DNA from: Rhipidocladum racemiflorum
Taxonomy: Eukaryota; Streptophyta; Magnoliopsida; Poales; Poaceae
DNA length: 64,000 nucleotides
Assembly (NCBI GenBank): GCA_036346355.1
Contig: CM070588.1
Location: 16,601,914-16,665,913, forward strand
Direction of reading: 5' to 3'
Within the stretch, counting starts at the first letter, position 1. Each line of letters begins with the position of its first letter. Shown piece after piece: positions 52,762-64,000 of this stretch. The notes beneath the pieces were generated by a model. The model had not been told where the DNA came from and did no database searches. It saw nothing but the letters and a program-made list of their open reading frames with translations. The translations under genes and the position numbers were made by a program.

Positions 52762-54927
52762 TGTGATACTACGGAAGGTCAAAACTTTATAAAATGTGAA
52801 AATAGAGGTTAAAACTTTACGTTATGCCGTTTATAGCGTGTTTTGGGGCCGTTTTCGGGTGTTTGGGCCTCTCCGGGGGACTTTGGGCCTTGGGGGTTGA
52901 GTTGGGCCTCTGGTGGAAGGGATTGGGCCCAAAGGGGGACTTTTGGGCAGCCAAATCTGGCTCCCACCCCTAGGTGCGCCCCCACTTCCATTCCCAACCC
53001 TAGCCGCTACCCCCTAGCCCCCCCATGCTCCTCCACCCTTCCCCTTCTTCTCCATCTTCCCCCATGGCGCCACCACCTCTCCCCTGCCCTCTCCACCACC
53101 CTTGCTGCCCTAGGGAAGCCTCTCCACCTCACCACCTCACAGATCTGTCCATTGGAGCACTCCGCGACGAGGAGATCCGGTGGATTTGGAGCGAGGAAGG
53201 AGATCGCGCGAACCGGGAGGAGATCCGTTGGGTTTTCGTGCGTCGGGCGAAGGTATGGCCATGGGAATCCTTGGGGTTGGTCTAGGTACTATTCTAAGGG
53301 TTATTATCATGTTTTTAGATCAATTAGTAGTGCTGGAATTTAGTAGATTAGATGAAATCTAGAAGTTGCCACATTCTCTGTTTCGGGCAGCATGAGCAGT
53401 CGACCTAGGGTTTGGGTTTTCGCCAACTTAGATTCAGAATTTGGTCATACGTATGTTGAAGAAGTTTTAGATAATTTCAATACCTTTCAGTGGGTATAAA
53501 GAACGTCCAATTCCGCTCAGCCGTTTGAAAGTTATGCTCATTTTACCGAACGTAATAAAATATGTGATGTGATTGGAACAGATCATGGTATTCTGTAGAT
53601 TAAACCACTTTAGATTCCGAATCAGTCTTTCCGTATACTTAGAAAAAGTTAGTAAATTTCCTAAGCTACGCGAGGATGTACTCGTTTAATTTGTTTGGAG
53701 TTTTAGAACCCGAGTTATGCCTTTTGGAAGGCTGCTGTCCCGATGGGACAGAACCTCTGTTTTTGGGTTTAGCGAGTAGTTTGCGATGTCGGGGTAGAAG
53801 AGGGTTTGCTTACTGTTTTGTGGACATGATTGTGAGTGTGTGGTACCTATGTGCAGGTGGTGTGACCCCGGGAATACCTTCTACTTCTCGCCAATCAGTC
53901 GCCGGTGGTTGAGGCAAGTGTATTGGAATGAGTAGCGGGTTGTAGTTTGCTAGATTGGTTGAGATTTTAATTGAATACATGATATGTTCACATGCCATGC
54001 CTTAATGATTGCCAATGATATAATGAATATGTTTATTATGTTATGATGCCATGTGTTAGTGTACAAGCTATTTATGATGTTGGCATGTTTGCATACATGG
54101 CATGTTACATGGCCTGGGCGGTGAGAAAGTCCTAACTAGTCCGGGGAAGGTCGGTGAGAAAGTTATGATTATTCCGGAGAGCCAATGAGTAAGTCGTACA
54201 TCGTGATTCCATTCACTATGGTGAACGGAAGCGAGGAGTAGGCACCCTCCATCTTCGGGATGGAAGGGGGGAGAGGGTGCACACCGACGGGTGTGTACCC
54301 AACCATACCGGTATGAGTTTCCAAGGAGACATAAGCATCGCATCGCATTGCATACATAATGATGATACATTGATATGTGATCATGAATGAGATGATAGAC
54401 ATGATGTGAGTTGTTGTAGCCATGTAATTGTTCTTTTGTACCATTGCAATATACTTGCTGAGTGTTGAACTCACGCTTGTGCTTTCTTGTTGTTTTAGGT
54501 ACCATGAGACCGGTATGAGGGAAGGGGAATAGTCACACATTAACATGTAGCGTCACTCATTGTTTCCCACAAGTCATTCAATTGTGTCTTGATAATAATT
54601 AAGTGTGATACTTATTGATTTATGGTTTAGTTTTGTGCTATGAGAGTCATTTTGGTTCGTTTGGCTCATGGAGACATATAATGTTTGGACTTAGACTTAT
54701 ATTGCTATCATGCCTTAAATTATTGTTATTTTTTATGCCTTTTATATTGCCATTTATTGCTATGCTATTGTTGATCCTCCAATTCATGTTAAAACAAAGG
54801 AGATGTGCCGAAATTTCGGTTTTTAGCATTTGTGCCTTTGCTGTAATTTAATTGTATTTGTGGTATTTAGAGGTTGTTTAGTCTATGTTTGGTAGCATTC
54901 GGGCATATTAAATGCCGGGGTGTTACA
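52762..54927 (+). repeat. 3' LTR of element X
   Basis: 2,166 bp, TGTGATACTACGG to GGGGTGTTACA, followed by the ATAAC duplication. Very similar to the 5' LTR over its whole length. Hairpin at 53735-53751; GTGAGAAAGT pair near 54117-54180. Confidence 0.93.
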
Positions 54928-55395
54928 ATAACCTTAAAATCTGCAATAGTTTGGTTAACAAATTTAAAACTTGACACACTCTGATGCACAATAGGAAGGG
55001 TATGGGTATCGATGCTATCCGCTTAAATGTTGTATTTAAGCTTTGATTTTAAATGCTGCATTTTGATGATGTATGATGTTATATTTATGAAAGTATTGAT
55101 TGAGATGCTATATGTTTGATGTAGTGATGTGGTGGTGCCAGAGGTTTCCGGTCACCTTCTATTGTTTGTAGTAATGTTATGCAGAGTATTGGTGTGGCTG
55201 GTGAGAGCCATCACCAAAAGACTATTAACCTCCCGTAGGGAGAGTGCTTATCCTTTCTGTTGTAGACCGGGTAGTTCGTTGGAGTTGATTAGAAAAGTTG
55301 ATGGTGGACCTTTTTGAATTTCTTTTACCATTTTGACGATCGGTATGGTTGGTTTTCTTGGTTTTAGTTGATTGAAATCAAAAGAAAAGTGTGTC
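54928..55395 (+). mobile_element. LTR-X element X-0, right piece
   Basis: Starts with the ATAAC duplication and continues the X-0 leader (AACTTGACACACTCTGATGCACA, a match to the leader at 41090-41120). It then goes directly to a segment matching 48598 onward of element X, without gag-pol or LTR-Y. It is interrupted by X-prime at 55396. Confidence 0.8.
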
Positions 55396-57609
55396 TGTAA
55401 CACCCCGGCATCTAGTATGCCCGAATGCTACCAAACGTAGACTAAACAACATCTAAATATCACAAATAAAGATAAATTATAGCAAATGTATAAATGCTAA
55501 AACCGAAAATTTCGGTAGCATCTCCTTTGTTTTGACATGAATTGGAGCAATAGCAATAACATGGCAAGTTATATCATAGCATAAGACATCTAAAATAGCA
55601 ATATCAATGAATAAAGCATCACTTATGTCTAAAATAAGGACTTCAACCATTCCACCAAATATAACAAACCAAACGATGAACTCAAGCCCATACACCAAGT
55701 TTCACGGCACTAATCATTATTATCATGACTCCCAATGATTAAACTGTATAAGAATGTGAAGCTACGTGTAGAAGTGTAGTTAATGCCCTTTTCCCACATG
55801 ACGGTTTCATGGTACCTAAAAACAACATAAACACAAGCGTGAGTTCATCACTCAACAAGCATATTGCAATGGGTCATAAAGAATAATTCAGTGCCAACAT
55901 CAATACATACCATACTGTAACATCATTTTCAAATCATAATCTCATCTACAACATCATAGCCATGAAAAAGCACATCGTACACAACTCTTTGTCATCATCA
56001 TGTATGCAATGCAATGCAATGCACATGTGTCCTGGAAGCATAAACCGGTATTGCTGAGTGCACACCCGTCGACATGCACCCTCTTCCCCCTTCCATCCCG
56101 TAGATGGAGGGTGCCTACTCCTCGCTTTCAATCACCACGGTGGATGGAATCACTAGGTAGGACTTACTCAGTGGCTCTCAGGATTAGTTATAACTTTCTC
56201 ACTGACCTTACCGGACTAGTTATGACTTTCTCACCGACCGGGCCAGATCACATGCCATGTATGCGATTATGCCATAAACATAACAACTTGCATCAAACTG
56301 AACTAAACATGGCATAGTATCATAATACTCCAATTTCATCATAACATGGGCAAGCACTAATCATGGCAAGATATCACAACATGTAATCATGACAAGATAT
56401 CACATCATGAAAGCAATTTGCACCTAGTCACAATTAGCATCATACAATACGCTACCCATTACAATACACTTGCCTTAACCTCGAGCGACGGATTGGCGAG
56501 AGTTTGAGGGCACACCTGGGGTCACACCACTTGCACAAACATACCACACAATCAAAACGTGCCCCCAAAACAGTACACAAAAGCTCGTCTACTCCGACTT
56601 CACAAACTACTCCCAAAACCGAAAAATAGAGAATCTGTCCCTCCGGGACAGCAGGCTTCAATCTAGCATAACTTTAGTTCTAGGACTCCGAATCAATTAA
56701 ACGAGTACATCATCGCGAAGATTAAGAAATTTCCTAGCTTTTTCTAAGTATTTCGAAAAGCTGATTCGGCATCTAAAATTGCTTAATCTACAAAACACTA
56801 CGTTATGTCCCAATTACGTCACAGATTTGAACACGCTCGGTAAAACGACCATAACTTTCAAATGGATGGGAAGAATTGGACGTTCTTGGTGTCCAATTAA
56901 AGGTATTGAAGTTACCTACAACTTTCTTAGCAGGCGGCCGACAAATTCGGAATTTAAAATCTCAAAATCTCAAACCCTAGGTCGACTGCACAATCTGCCC
57001 GAAACAAAGAACGTGACAAACTCTAGTTTTCATCCAATCTACCCAATCACAGCACCACGACTTGATCTAAAAACATGAAATCAACCTCTATAATAACACC
57101 TAGACCATCTCCAAGGAACACCCATACCATACCTCAGCCCGACGAACAACGAACACCGAAATCCTTCCTCCCGGGTTCCCCAATCGTCTTCCTCGCGCCG
57201 GAACCGCTGGATCTCCTCGTCGCGGAGCTTCCCGAGGGAGGGAACAGCTGGATGGCAAGGTGAGGATCTCTCCTAGGCTAGCAAGGAGGGTGGAGAGGGG
57301 AGGGGAGGAGAGATGGCGCATCGGGGAGGCGGCTAGAGGTGGAGGCGTGTGGGGGAGGTTGGGGAGAGAGGTGGCGGCTAGGGTTTGCAAGTGGGGGCGC
57401 AGCAAGGGCAGGGGGAGGGCACCCCAAGCTAGGAAAACCTAGTCTCTCCCTCCCTCATGGGCCCAAATACCTTCCCACTAAAGCCCACAACTCATCCCCT
57501 TGGGCCCAAACTCCCGAAATCGGCCCGGAAACGCAATTAAACTTCATAGCGTAAAGTTTTAACCTCCGATTTCACATTTTATAATGTTTCGACCTTCCGT
57601 AGTGTCACA
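55396..57609 (-). repeat. 3' LTR of X-prime
   Basis: 2,214 bp; on the plus strand TGTAACACCCC to GTAGTGTCACA, next to the PPT (TTCTCCCCCCTTCAAC, 57610-57625). It is the most diverged LTR-X here. Hairpin at 56635-56651 keeps both arms with a changed loop. GTGAGAAAGT pair near 56190-56240. Confidence 0.9.
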
Positions 57610-58154
57610 TTCTCCCCCCCTTCAACAGGATTAGCCCTCGAATCCAAGACACGCAAAAAAGAAAAAACAACAACAACAAAGTCCCCAAGGGACAAAAGAC
57701 TTCTTGCAACACAAAACATTCACACAAAGACTCAAGCCGGAACAAATGGCAACAAGTTCTCAAAACCAATACTTAGCGAGAAAGTGTTGATTCAGCTCAA
57801 CTAAGTGCAATGTCGGGACCCAAATTTGCAAATCCGGATCCTCTGTGTATTCAGCACTAGTCTAGGAATCAAGCTAGTGCACACAGTCTCAACGTTGGTA
57901 AATATCACAATCATACTCAATGTAATATAAAAGTACTTTATTGAAAGGACTTATAGCTGGTTACTCGACCTTATGGTCAAGTTACAAAATACGCCTCGCA
58001 GGGCAAAACTTATTAAAATAGAATCTTGTAGCGGAATATAAAGAAAACGCGTAGCGCCAACCAATATGCCACAGGCAACTGACTGGACTCACCCCCTAGT
58101 TAGTCGGTTCCTCCTGGATCTCCTCCTCCAAAGCTGGCGTGGATTCCTCTTCAA

Positions 58155-59365
58155 CTGATGTTGTTTTGTGGCAAGGGTGAGTACTTGGTACTCAGCAAGT
58201 CATGCACAGAATGCAAACTAATATACTACATGCATGGCTTGGTACAAGGAATAGCTCATGGTTCATTTGCGAAATGCTTGACATTTAACATGTATCGTAA
58301 ATAGATTCGAAAGCAGTAAAGACATGTATATAATACCAATAACTTTTCCAAGAGTTAAATAAACATCCTCCCCATTCCTAGTTCACATTCACATCTCTGT
58401 TATCCATTAACCCAAAACCTTTTTCCAAATTCAAGTTATTTTTATGAAAGTCTAACCCTTGACTGTAATTCCCGAGCGATGTCCAATACCGCGGACACGA
58501 CTATTCGAATAGATTTACACTCTGCAGAGGTTATGCACTTTACCCACAAGATACAGTCAAACACCACAAAGGCGAGTGTCCGTAACAAAGCCTTTCAGAA
58601 ACCGCTAACTACACAAGTGAACCTCCCCGGTTTTTGCCTTACACCATCCCTTCCCTTAGCAAAGGCGAAGTATGGGACCGACATACCGTTGGACGGGTAC
58701 CAAGCCTCAGCACTGGTACGCTCCCCTTTCAAGCTACACAAAGGGTGTAGTTGACACCCCGAGGTACCACAAGCAAGTTATTAGTAACTTAGTCAACTAG
58801 GTCCGTCCCATTACGGACATGTGGTTGCACGATTGACTCAGTTCAAAGGCTTGCAAGGTTAAGTCCTTAAGCTGACCAGGGCAAGACTACCCAAAGAACC
58901 AAATCATCCTTCCTAATGCCATACCTGGCCCACCTGATCATTACTTGCCACATACCCCGGTCCAAATTCATTTGTCAAACCCCAGTTGATTACCATGCAC
59001 CACGTGCCATCAACATCATCAACAACACATGACACTTTTTCCAAAACAAGTTCCATATCTCGTTAAGTCCACATTAGCATTTGATTATCCAAAATCATGT
59101 CACGTGTACGTGGCAGGTCTAAGCATTGGACTACAACGGTCTAACTACCCATGTTGGCAAATTAATAATGTCCAACTATGTAAACCACAACTAGGGTGAC
59201 AAGGGGTCATGGCATACAATTATTTAACCAAGGTGTCATAAGGCAATTTGGCATTTATCTAATTCCCCAAAAGTAATTAAAGCATTTATTACTTCAACTA
59301 GCATGCAATAGTTTAAATCAAACTAATTTCAAAAATGGGTTCAACATGGTCAAAGCATAACTTGC
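58155..59365 (-). other. 1,211-bp GC-AG intron-like block in LTR-Y
   Basis: On the minus strand the block begins GAAG|GCAAGTTATG (a strong GC-type 5' splice site) and ends CAACATCAG|TTGAAGAGG. In the LTR-Y at 46282-48597 the flanks are joined exactly: CTTTGAAGTTGAAGAGG. The acidic frame continues across the join. A 6-bp TTGAAG occurs on both sides, but the joined form keeps both copies, which a deletion between those repeats would not do. Confidence 0.75.
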
Positions 59366-59513
59366 CTTCAAAAAGTACTTGTTCTTGGTCTTGAGCTGGC
59401 TCCTGGGTCAACACTTCTCCTTCGAAGCCTTCGGGCACTTCAACGTCTACTCGTAATACGTGCAAATAGCAATACACAAATAAACAATAGGCAAAAGCAT
59501 CCCAAAACTCCAA
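59366..59513 (-). other. first coding exon of the acidic LTR-Y ORF (second part at 58098-58154)
   Basis: The minus strand encodes RVDVEVPEGFEGEVLTQEPA and DQEQVLFE up to the splice site; the second exon gives VEEESTPALEEEIQEEPTN and stops. The two-exon product matches the single-exon ORF at 48104-48310 with a few substitutions and no frame change. Function is unknown. Confidence 0.5.
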
Positions 59514-62500
59514 ATAAAATCCATAAACAGAGAGAACATAATTTTATGAATTTTTAGGAACTGGAATCGTTCAAATCGGAGTTAAAATGCAAAAGTTATA
59601 ATTATTTAAAGTTTAAATAATCAATTAAATAATATTACAGAGAAAAACTTTAGTCCAAAAATTAAATAAAATTCATAATTAGGTAGATCTCAATTTTATA
59701 CAAATTTAGAAATTTGAATCACTCAAATCGGAGTTGAAGCATAAAAGTTATAAGCGTTTGAAGTTTGAAACAAAATCAAATCATTATTTCGAATTAATAA
59801 ATCATTTTCTTTTTCGAAATTAATTATTGCGTCGGCGAGGACACGTGGCAGCCTCGATTGGGCGGTGGCGTCGGCCGGTTCATGGACGTGGTCCACGGTT
59901 TGCTTTGGTCCACCGTGGACTCGGTCCATCGTGGACTTCGGCCCACCGTGGACTCGGCCCATCGTGGACTCGGCCCACCGTGGACTCGGCCCACGGCTCC
60001 GTGTCGGCCGGTGGGTCCCCTCGGGTAGCGTCATTCGACATCGCCGGGCTCACCACAGTCGGCGACAGTGGGACTCCACCGGTGACGCGTCATGGGTGAC
60101 GTCACCGCCGGCCGTGACATGCTTGAGCGCCATGGCGTCGGCGTGGCGTCATGGTGCGGTGTAATGGCCGTGACATCACGGGCCCAGCGTGTCGGCGTCT
60201 ACACGCCAGCTGCGTGGGCGCCGGCCGCGGCGGTCGATCTCCGCGACACGTGGCTAGATCTCGGCCGTTGATTTGAAAATCAACGGCCCAGATTGGATCT
60301 GGACTCACGCGTTTGGGGTGAACGCGTTTGATCTGGACCGTTGGATCTAGATTGGATCTGAGATTTTGGACGGGATCTCACCGTGGGATGACGTGGCATG
60401 ATCTGGGACGTTGGATCTGGATCGGACGGCTGAGGGAGCTCGAAGTCCGGCGATGGTGAGCGGCGGCGCTGGGTCACCGGCGCAGGGGACGATGACCTAG
60501 CCGACGGCGTTTCGGACGCGCTCCGGCGACGTGGGTGGTGCTCACCGACGCGGCTTGCTCTCACGGTTCCGGATCTGGGGTCAACAGCGACGGAGGACGA
60601 TGGAGACGGCGGCTATCGGCGAAAAACCGCGGCTGCACCTTCTCCTAACTCCGGCGAGCTCTAGCGGCGCAACCACGACGGCTCAGGCGAGGTGAGTTAG
60701 GGCTACGGGTGCGCAATGAAGCGGCGATCCCGACACGGGTGGCGGCGCAATAAATAGGGCCCTCGGCGTCCGTGAAACGCACGGAAACCGAGGTCCTCTC
60801 CGTTGCGGCGGCGGAGTCCGGCGGCGTCTCGGATTGGGTGACGTGGCACGCGCACAGCCGTTGGATCGAGATCCAACGGTGCGTGGGTTTGGGTTCGGGT
60901 CGGACTCGGGCGAGCTGGCTGGCTCGGTCGGGCTCAGGTCCGGCGACGTGGCTCAATCGTGGCCGTTGGATCTTGATCCAACGGTCACACGCGTAGGGTT
61001 CGACCGAGTGGGTTCGGCTCAACCACGGGCTCGGGTCGGGTTCGGGTCGGACTCGAACTCGAGTCTGACTCGGGCTCGGTCGGAGGAACAGTAACCGACC
61101 CGGTTCGATTTTCCAGCGATTTAATATTTAAAATAATTCCCAATAATTTATTTAATTCAAGAAAAATAGCAAAATACTTAAAAATTAGGAAAAATTAGGA
61201 AAATATTTTAGGGCATTTGGGACTCAAATAAAATATTTCCAACAAAACTTTATTTGAAAATTTAATTTCTTTAATTATTTCAATATGGAATAAATTCAAA
61301 TTAAATCCAAATAAATTCCAGAAAATTCCAAGAATTCACAAATGTGCAAAATAATATTTAATTTCATGAAAAGCAAAAAAAAATTGGGGTGTTACATGCA
61401 AACTCTCACGGTTCCACCTTCATTTCAATTCCCAATAATATTAGCAGAAGTCAACCGAAGTCCTCGATTTCACCCACTAAAGGGCTTAATCAAATTATCA
61501 CGCCCAACTCCTCACATCAAACAGTTCATACTTCCCTCACATCCAACCTGATGAACTCAGAAAAACTTCCCTTTTCAACTCCATTTACAGAACCTTAATT
61601 TCATTTCTCCACCTATCTACCACATCTCATTAAACTTAAGATGACACAAAGAAAGCGAATCACATCTCCTTTAACAACCTCTCTACCAACAAATCACCAA
61701 CAGTGTCTTATTAATAACTTGGGTTCTAAACGAGAACCTCCAAAGAATCAATTACACAAAATTCCATCTCTTCCAATTATTTGACCTTTTTCACAAGGAA
61801 CCACAATTAACCAATGTCATTTACATACATAGTCCACATCGACAATAACTTCCTTTCCAAGCACAAACCATGCTACATTTTTTTTATTCTATCATCTTCC
61901 AGGCATATCTCATACCCAAGGACACTAGCTAAGACAATGTTCATGACAGAACATTTTACATCACACTTTCTATAACCTTCATTACCACCAAATGGTACTC
62001 TCCACAAAATTTAAACCACGACATCTATAACCTCCATCATAACCACCTTTTAAACCACAACCAAAGTTCTACGACTAGCCCAAGCTAGGGCTGAAAGTTA
62101 TTACCAAACCACCATTGGTTCTTTTCCTAAGAGGGTCTCATCCTCACAAATTCACACTCAAAAACAACCAAGGCCATGAGTATATTCCTCCAATATAATC
62201 AACAGTTCCATAAGCATTTCTATTCATATCTCAATGAGAATGCCAATAAAAAGCAACTCCCTTTAGCCGGATGAACCACATTCATCAACTCGAATCCCAA
62301 AACACCACAAATCACTTTGGAACAAAGATTTGACAACGTCCAAAGACCACTTTTTTTCTTTTCCTAAATCAAACCGCAAAGGAAAAACTCAAATCTAAAA
62401 CCATGCGATACATTTCACATCGGGGAGAACTCAAACAAAAGAGAGACTCCACACAATTCTTTGACAGAAGTTCTCAACAACAAAAGCATCTCAACTCGCT

Positions 62501-63139
62501 TTCACCAAAGCCAAACCTATCATTTTCACCAAAATCAACATTTTGGAAGGGAACAATTTCCCAAATCACACACAAGAATCCACAACCATCACAGTATCTC
62601 TCAAAGAGAAAGGGAAACTCAAATCTGTAACATAACCAAAATTCCAGCATTTATCCATTCTTTATTTTCATGCTAGAAAGCACAGGAAATCTCGATTCAT
62701 GACATGGATGCAATCTTTTCGAGCACTCCGGATTAGTCACATATCCATATATGACTTTCTCACCGACCTGGCTCATCATCTCTTTTATGATAAACACCGC
62801 ATTTTATCCAGAAGCAAAATTTTGGAAGAGAACATCAATTCTCAAGTCAAACATCTGCACCCACGACCGCTACAAATTCTCTCAAAGAAAATAAAAAGAG
62901 ACTCATTCCCAAAAGAAACACTTCACCAGCAAAATCACTCATGGAACGTTCATAAGATCCACCTTTTTGAAGCACTTTGCAAACACCACACAAACTTTCC
63001 AAAAAAGTCCAACTCTAGCCCAATAGAGTTACAGATTAAATCTCAAGAATTTTCAACATAACCCACTAAATCCATCTGTTTCCTTTAAAATTTATTTCAA
63101 AGATCATTCCGTGTGAAGATCCACTCGAAAACTTTTGGG

Positions 63140-64000
63140 TGTTGAGTGGAGCCGCCCAGATCGTCCTCGAGTTGTTGGATGAACAGTTGCTCCCGCCGGA
63201 TTTGGATCCTAGCCACGCATCACCAGAGGTGATCCCGAAGCTAATACCCAAGCCCAATCGAGACAACTCTAAAAACATCCAGACGACTCGACAACAACCC
63301 CGGTATTCCCCCGATATGCGATCCGAAACTCGCCCAGGATCCCCACATACCGGTTCCCAATGCCATATCAACATTCAATTCGCATAAAGGGGCATCGAGC
63401 CCCCAAGCTCACTACCAGAGACGCAAAAACGCGGAAGCAAACGAACACACCACACGGCACAAAGAGGCCCAACAACAACAACCAACAAAAACGACCAAGC
63501 GAAAAGCAGACGATTTCCATTGCAGAAATAAAAGTGTGATTATACAACAAAAGTATTACCAACTATCCTACACAACAAAAGCAAAACACCCCGGGAGTGT
63601 CATGCCCTAACACTTCCGGGCGCACACGCGATAATCACGGCCTCTACTCGGTGCCCCGCCCGGTCATCGATAGGCAGTAGGGGCAAAACTCACACCCCGC
63701 TGGATCCTCACCTGCAAAACCACGAAAGCAGAAGCCTGAGTACAAAAGGTACTCGCAAGTCTTACCCGTGGTCCATATATGACCGACTCCAAAGATTATG
63801 CATTTGGATGTAGCAAGGAATAAGCTGAAAGTAGAACAGTTGCGAAATGCTTAACATTGGTTGTTTAGTTACTTAAACTACTCAATTCTCAATTTTTGTG
63901 AGGTTGTTAATGCACCTACCACTAGGTGAAGTTAACAATTAACCAACCACATCAATTAACCACATTTATTTCGAGCTCAAGCCCAACGGCAAACTTCAAT
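63140..64000 (-). repeat. LTR-Z, minus orientation, cut by the window end
   Basis: Homology to the element X interior stops at 63139 and a sequence starting TGTTGAGTGGAGCC begins, so the minus-strand LTR ends CTCAACA. On the minus strand it contains TTATTTCTGC (AATAAA-like context near 63520) and a TTTTGCAG|GTGAGGATCC junction at about 63712-63713. The part to the right (63770-63870) resembles the LTR-Y intron near 58190-58300. The family is unidentified and no frame is supported. Confidence 0.6.

Larger units (their letters stand above)
38755..54927 (+). mobile_element. two-LTR LTR-X gypsy element with TSD ATAAC (composite interior)
   Basis: LTRs at 38755-40925 and 52762-54927 are in the same orientation and very similar; ATAAC flanks at 38750-38754 and 54928-54932. 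The interior has an initiator-tRNA primer site, a leader ORF, a chromodomain gag-pol, a polypurine tract followed by LTR-Y, 4.15 kb of non-coding sequence, and a second polypurine tract before the 3' LTR. Two polypurine tracts and an LTR of another family inside make it composite. Confidence 0.9.
57811..61396 (-). mobile_element. solo LTR-Y with intron, TSD TGCAA
   Basis: On the plus strand TGTCGGGACC to GGGGTGTTACA; flanked by TGCAA at 57806-57810 and 61397-61401. Length 3,586 bp, or 2,375 bp without the 1,211-bp intron-like block. A TATA-like CAATAAATAGGGC lies at 60748-60760 (minus strand). There is no primer site or pol, so it is a solo LTR. Confidence 0.9.
55396..63139 (-). mobile_element. 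LTR-X element X-prime, minus strand (3' LTR and part of interior)
   Basis: From the right, the interior (63139-61397 and 57810-57626) matches the non-coding part of element X up to the PPT, then the 3' LTR runs 57609 to 55396. A solo LTR-Y is inserted 200 bp from the PPT and LTR-Z interrupts it at 63140. The 5' part is outside the window. No coding sequence is visible. Confidence 0.82.

Noticed and set aside
63066..63374. 102-codon minus-strand frame as a gene
   Set aside because: It runs across the LTR-Z/X-prime boundary at 63140 and shows no known domain.

Overview
This window is plant nuclear DNA made almost wholly of nested LTR retrotransposons. I found no host gene, tRNA, rRNA, CRISPR array or prokaryotic feature. 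The families point to a grass: a SIRE/Maximus-type Ty1/copia with ~2 kb LTRs, a Tat-lineage Ty3/gypsy with a second RNase H and an antisense spliced gene, a chromodomain gypsy pol of RIRE3 type, and large LTRs with TGTAACAC-type ends. The species cannot be told. Names used below are local labels: LTR-X (about 2.2 kb, plus-sense ends TGTGACAC...GTTACA), LTR-Y (2.3 kb, TGTAACA...CCCGACA) and LTR-Z (cut by the window end).

Layout. 1-5311: 3' part of SIRE copia copy A (integrase, RT, RNase H, 3' LTR cut at 5311). 5312-24748: Tat-lineage gypsy as a head-to-tail partial dimer sharing one LTR: internal part of copy 1 (5312-11375), shared LTR (11376-12935), full internal region of copy 2 (12936-23131), last LTR (23132-24748). 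24749-29009: 3' part of SIRE copia copy B, resuming in mid-RT where the Tat element had inserted. 29010-38549: a minus-strand Tork-like copia interrupted by two solo LTR-X copies, each with an exact 5-bp target duplication. 38550-38754 and 54928-55395: pieces of an older LTR-X element (X-0). 38755-54927: a two-LTR LTR-X element with ATAAC duplications, holding a chromodomain gag-pol, an internal LTR-Y with its own polypurine tract, and 4.2 kb of non-coding DNA. 55396-63139: minus-strand X-prime element carrying a solo LTR-Y (57811-61396). 63140-64000: minus-strand LTR-Z.

How the parts work together. No element here looks able to move alone. Reading frames are broken by frameshifts and by stop codons, most of which fit C-to-T decay, and several catalytic residues are changed (copia YVDN and YVDG, protease DSR, integrase D-to-H). 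The Tat copy-1 integrase is the one long enzyme ORF that stays intact. The most interesting signals are: (1) a 1,211-bp GC-AG intron present in one LTR-Y and exactly absent from the other, as if the latter came from spliced RNA, with a small acidic ORF running across the junction; (2) two TATA-driven antisense genes in the Tat element, one with at least five GT-AG introns; (3) arrays of hairpin repeats and triple G-boxes in the SIRE LTRs; (4) the composite make-up of the LTR-X element, whose older relative X-0 lacks gag-pol.
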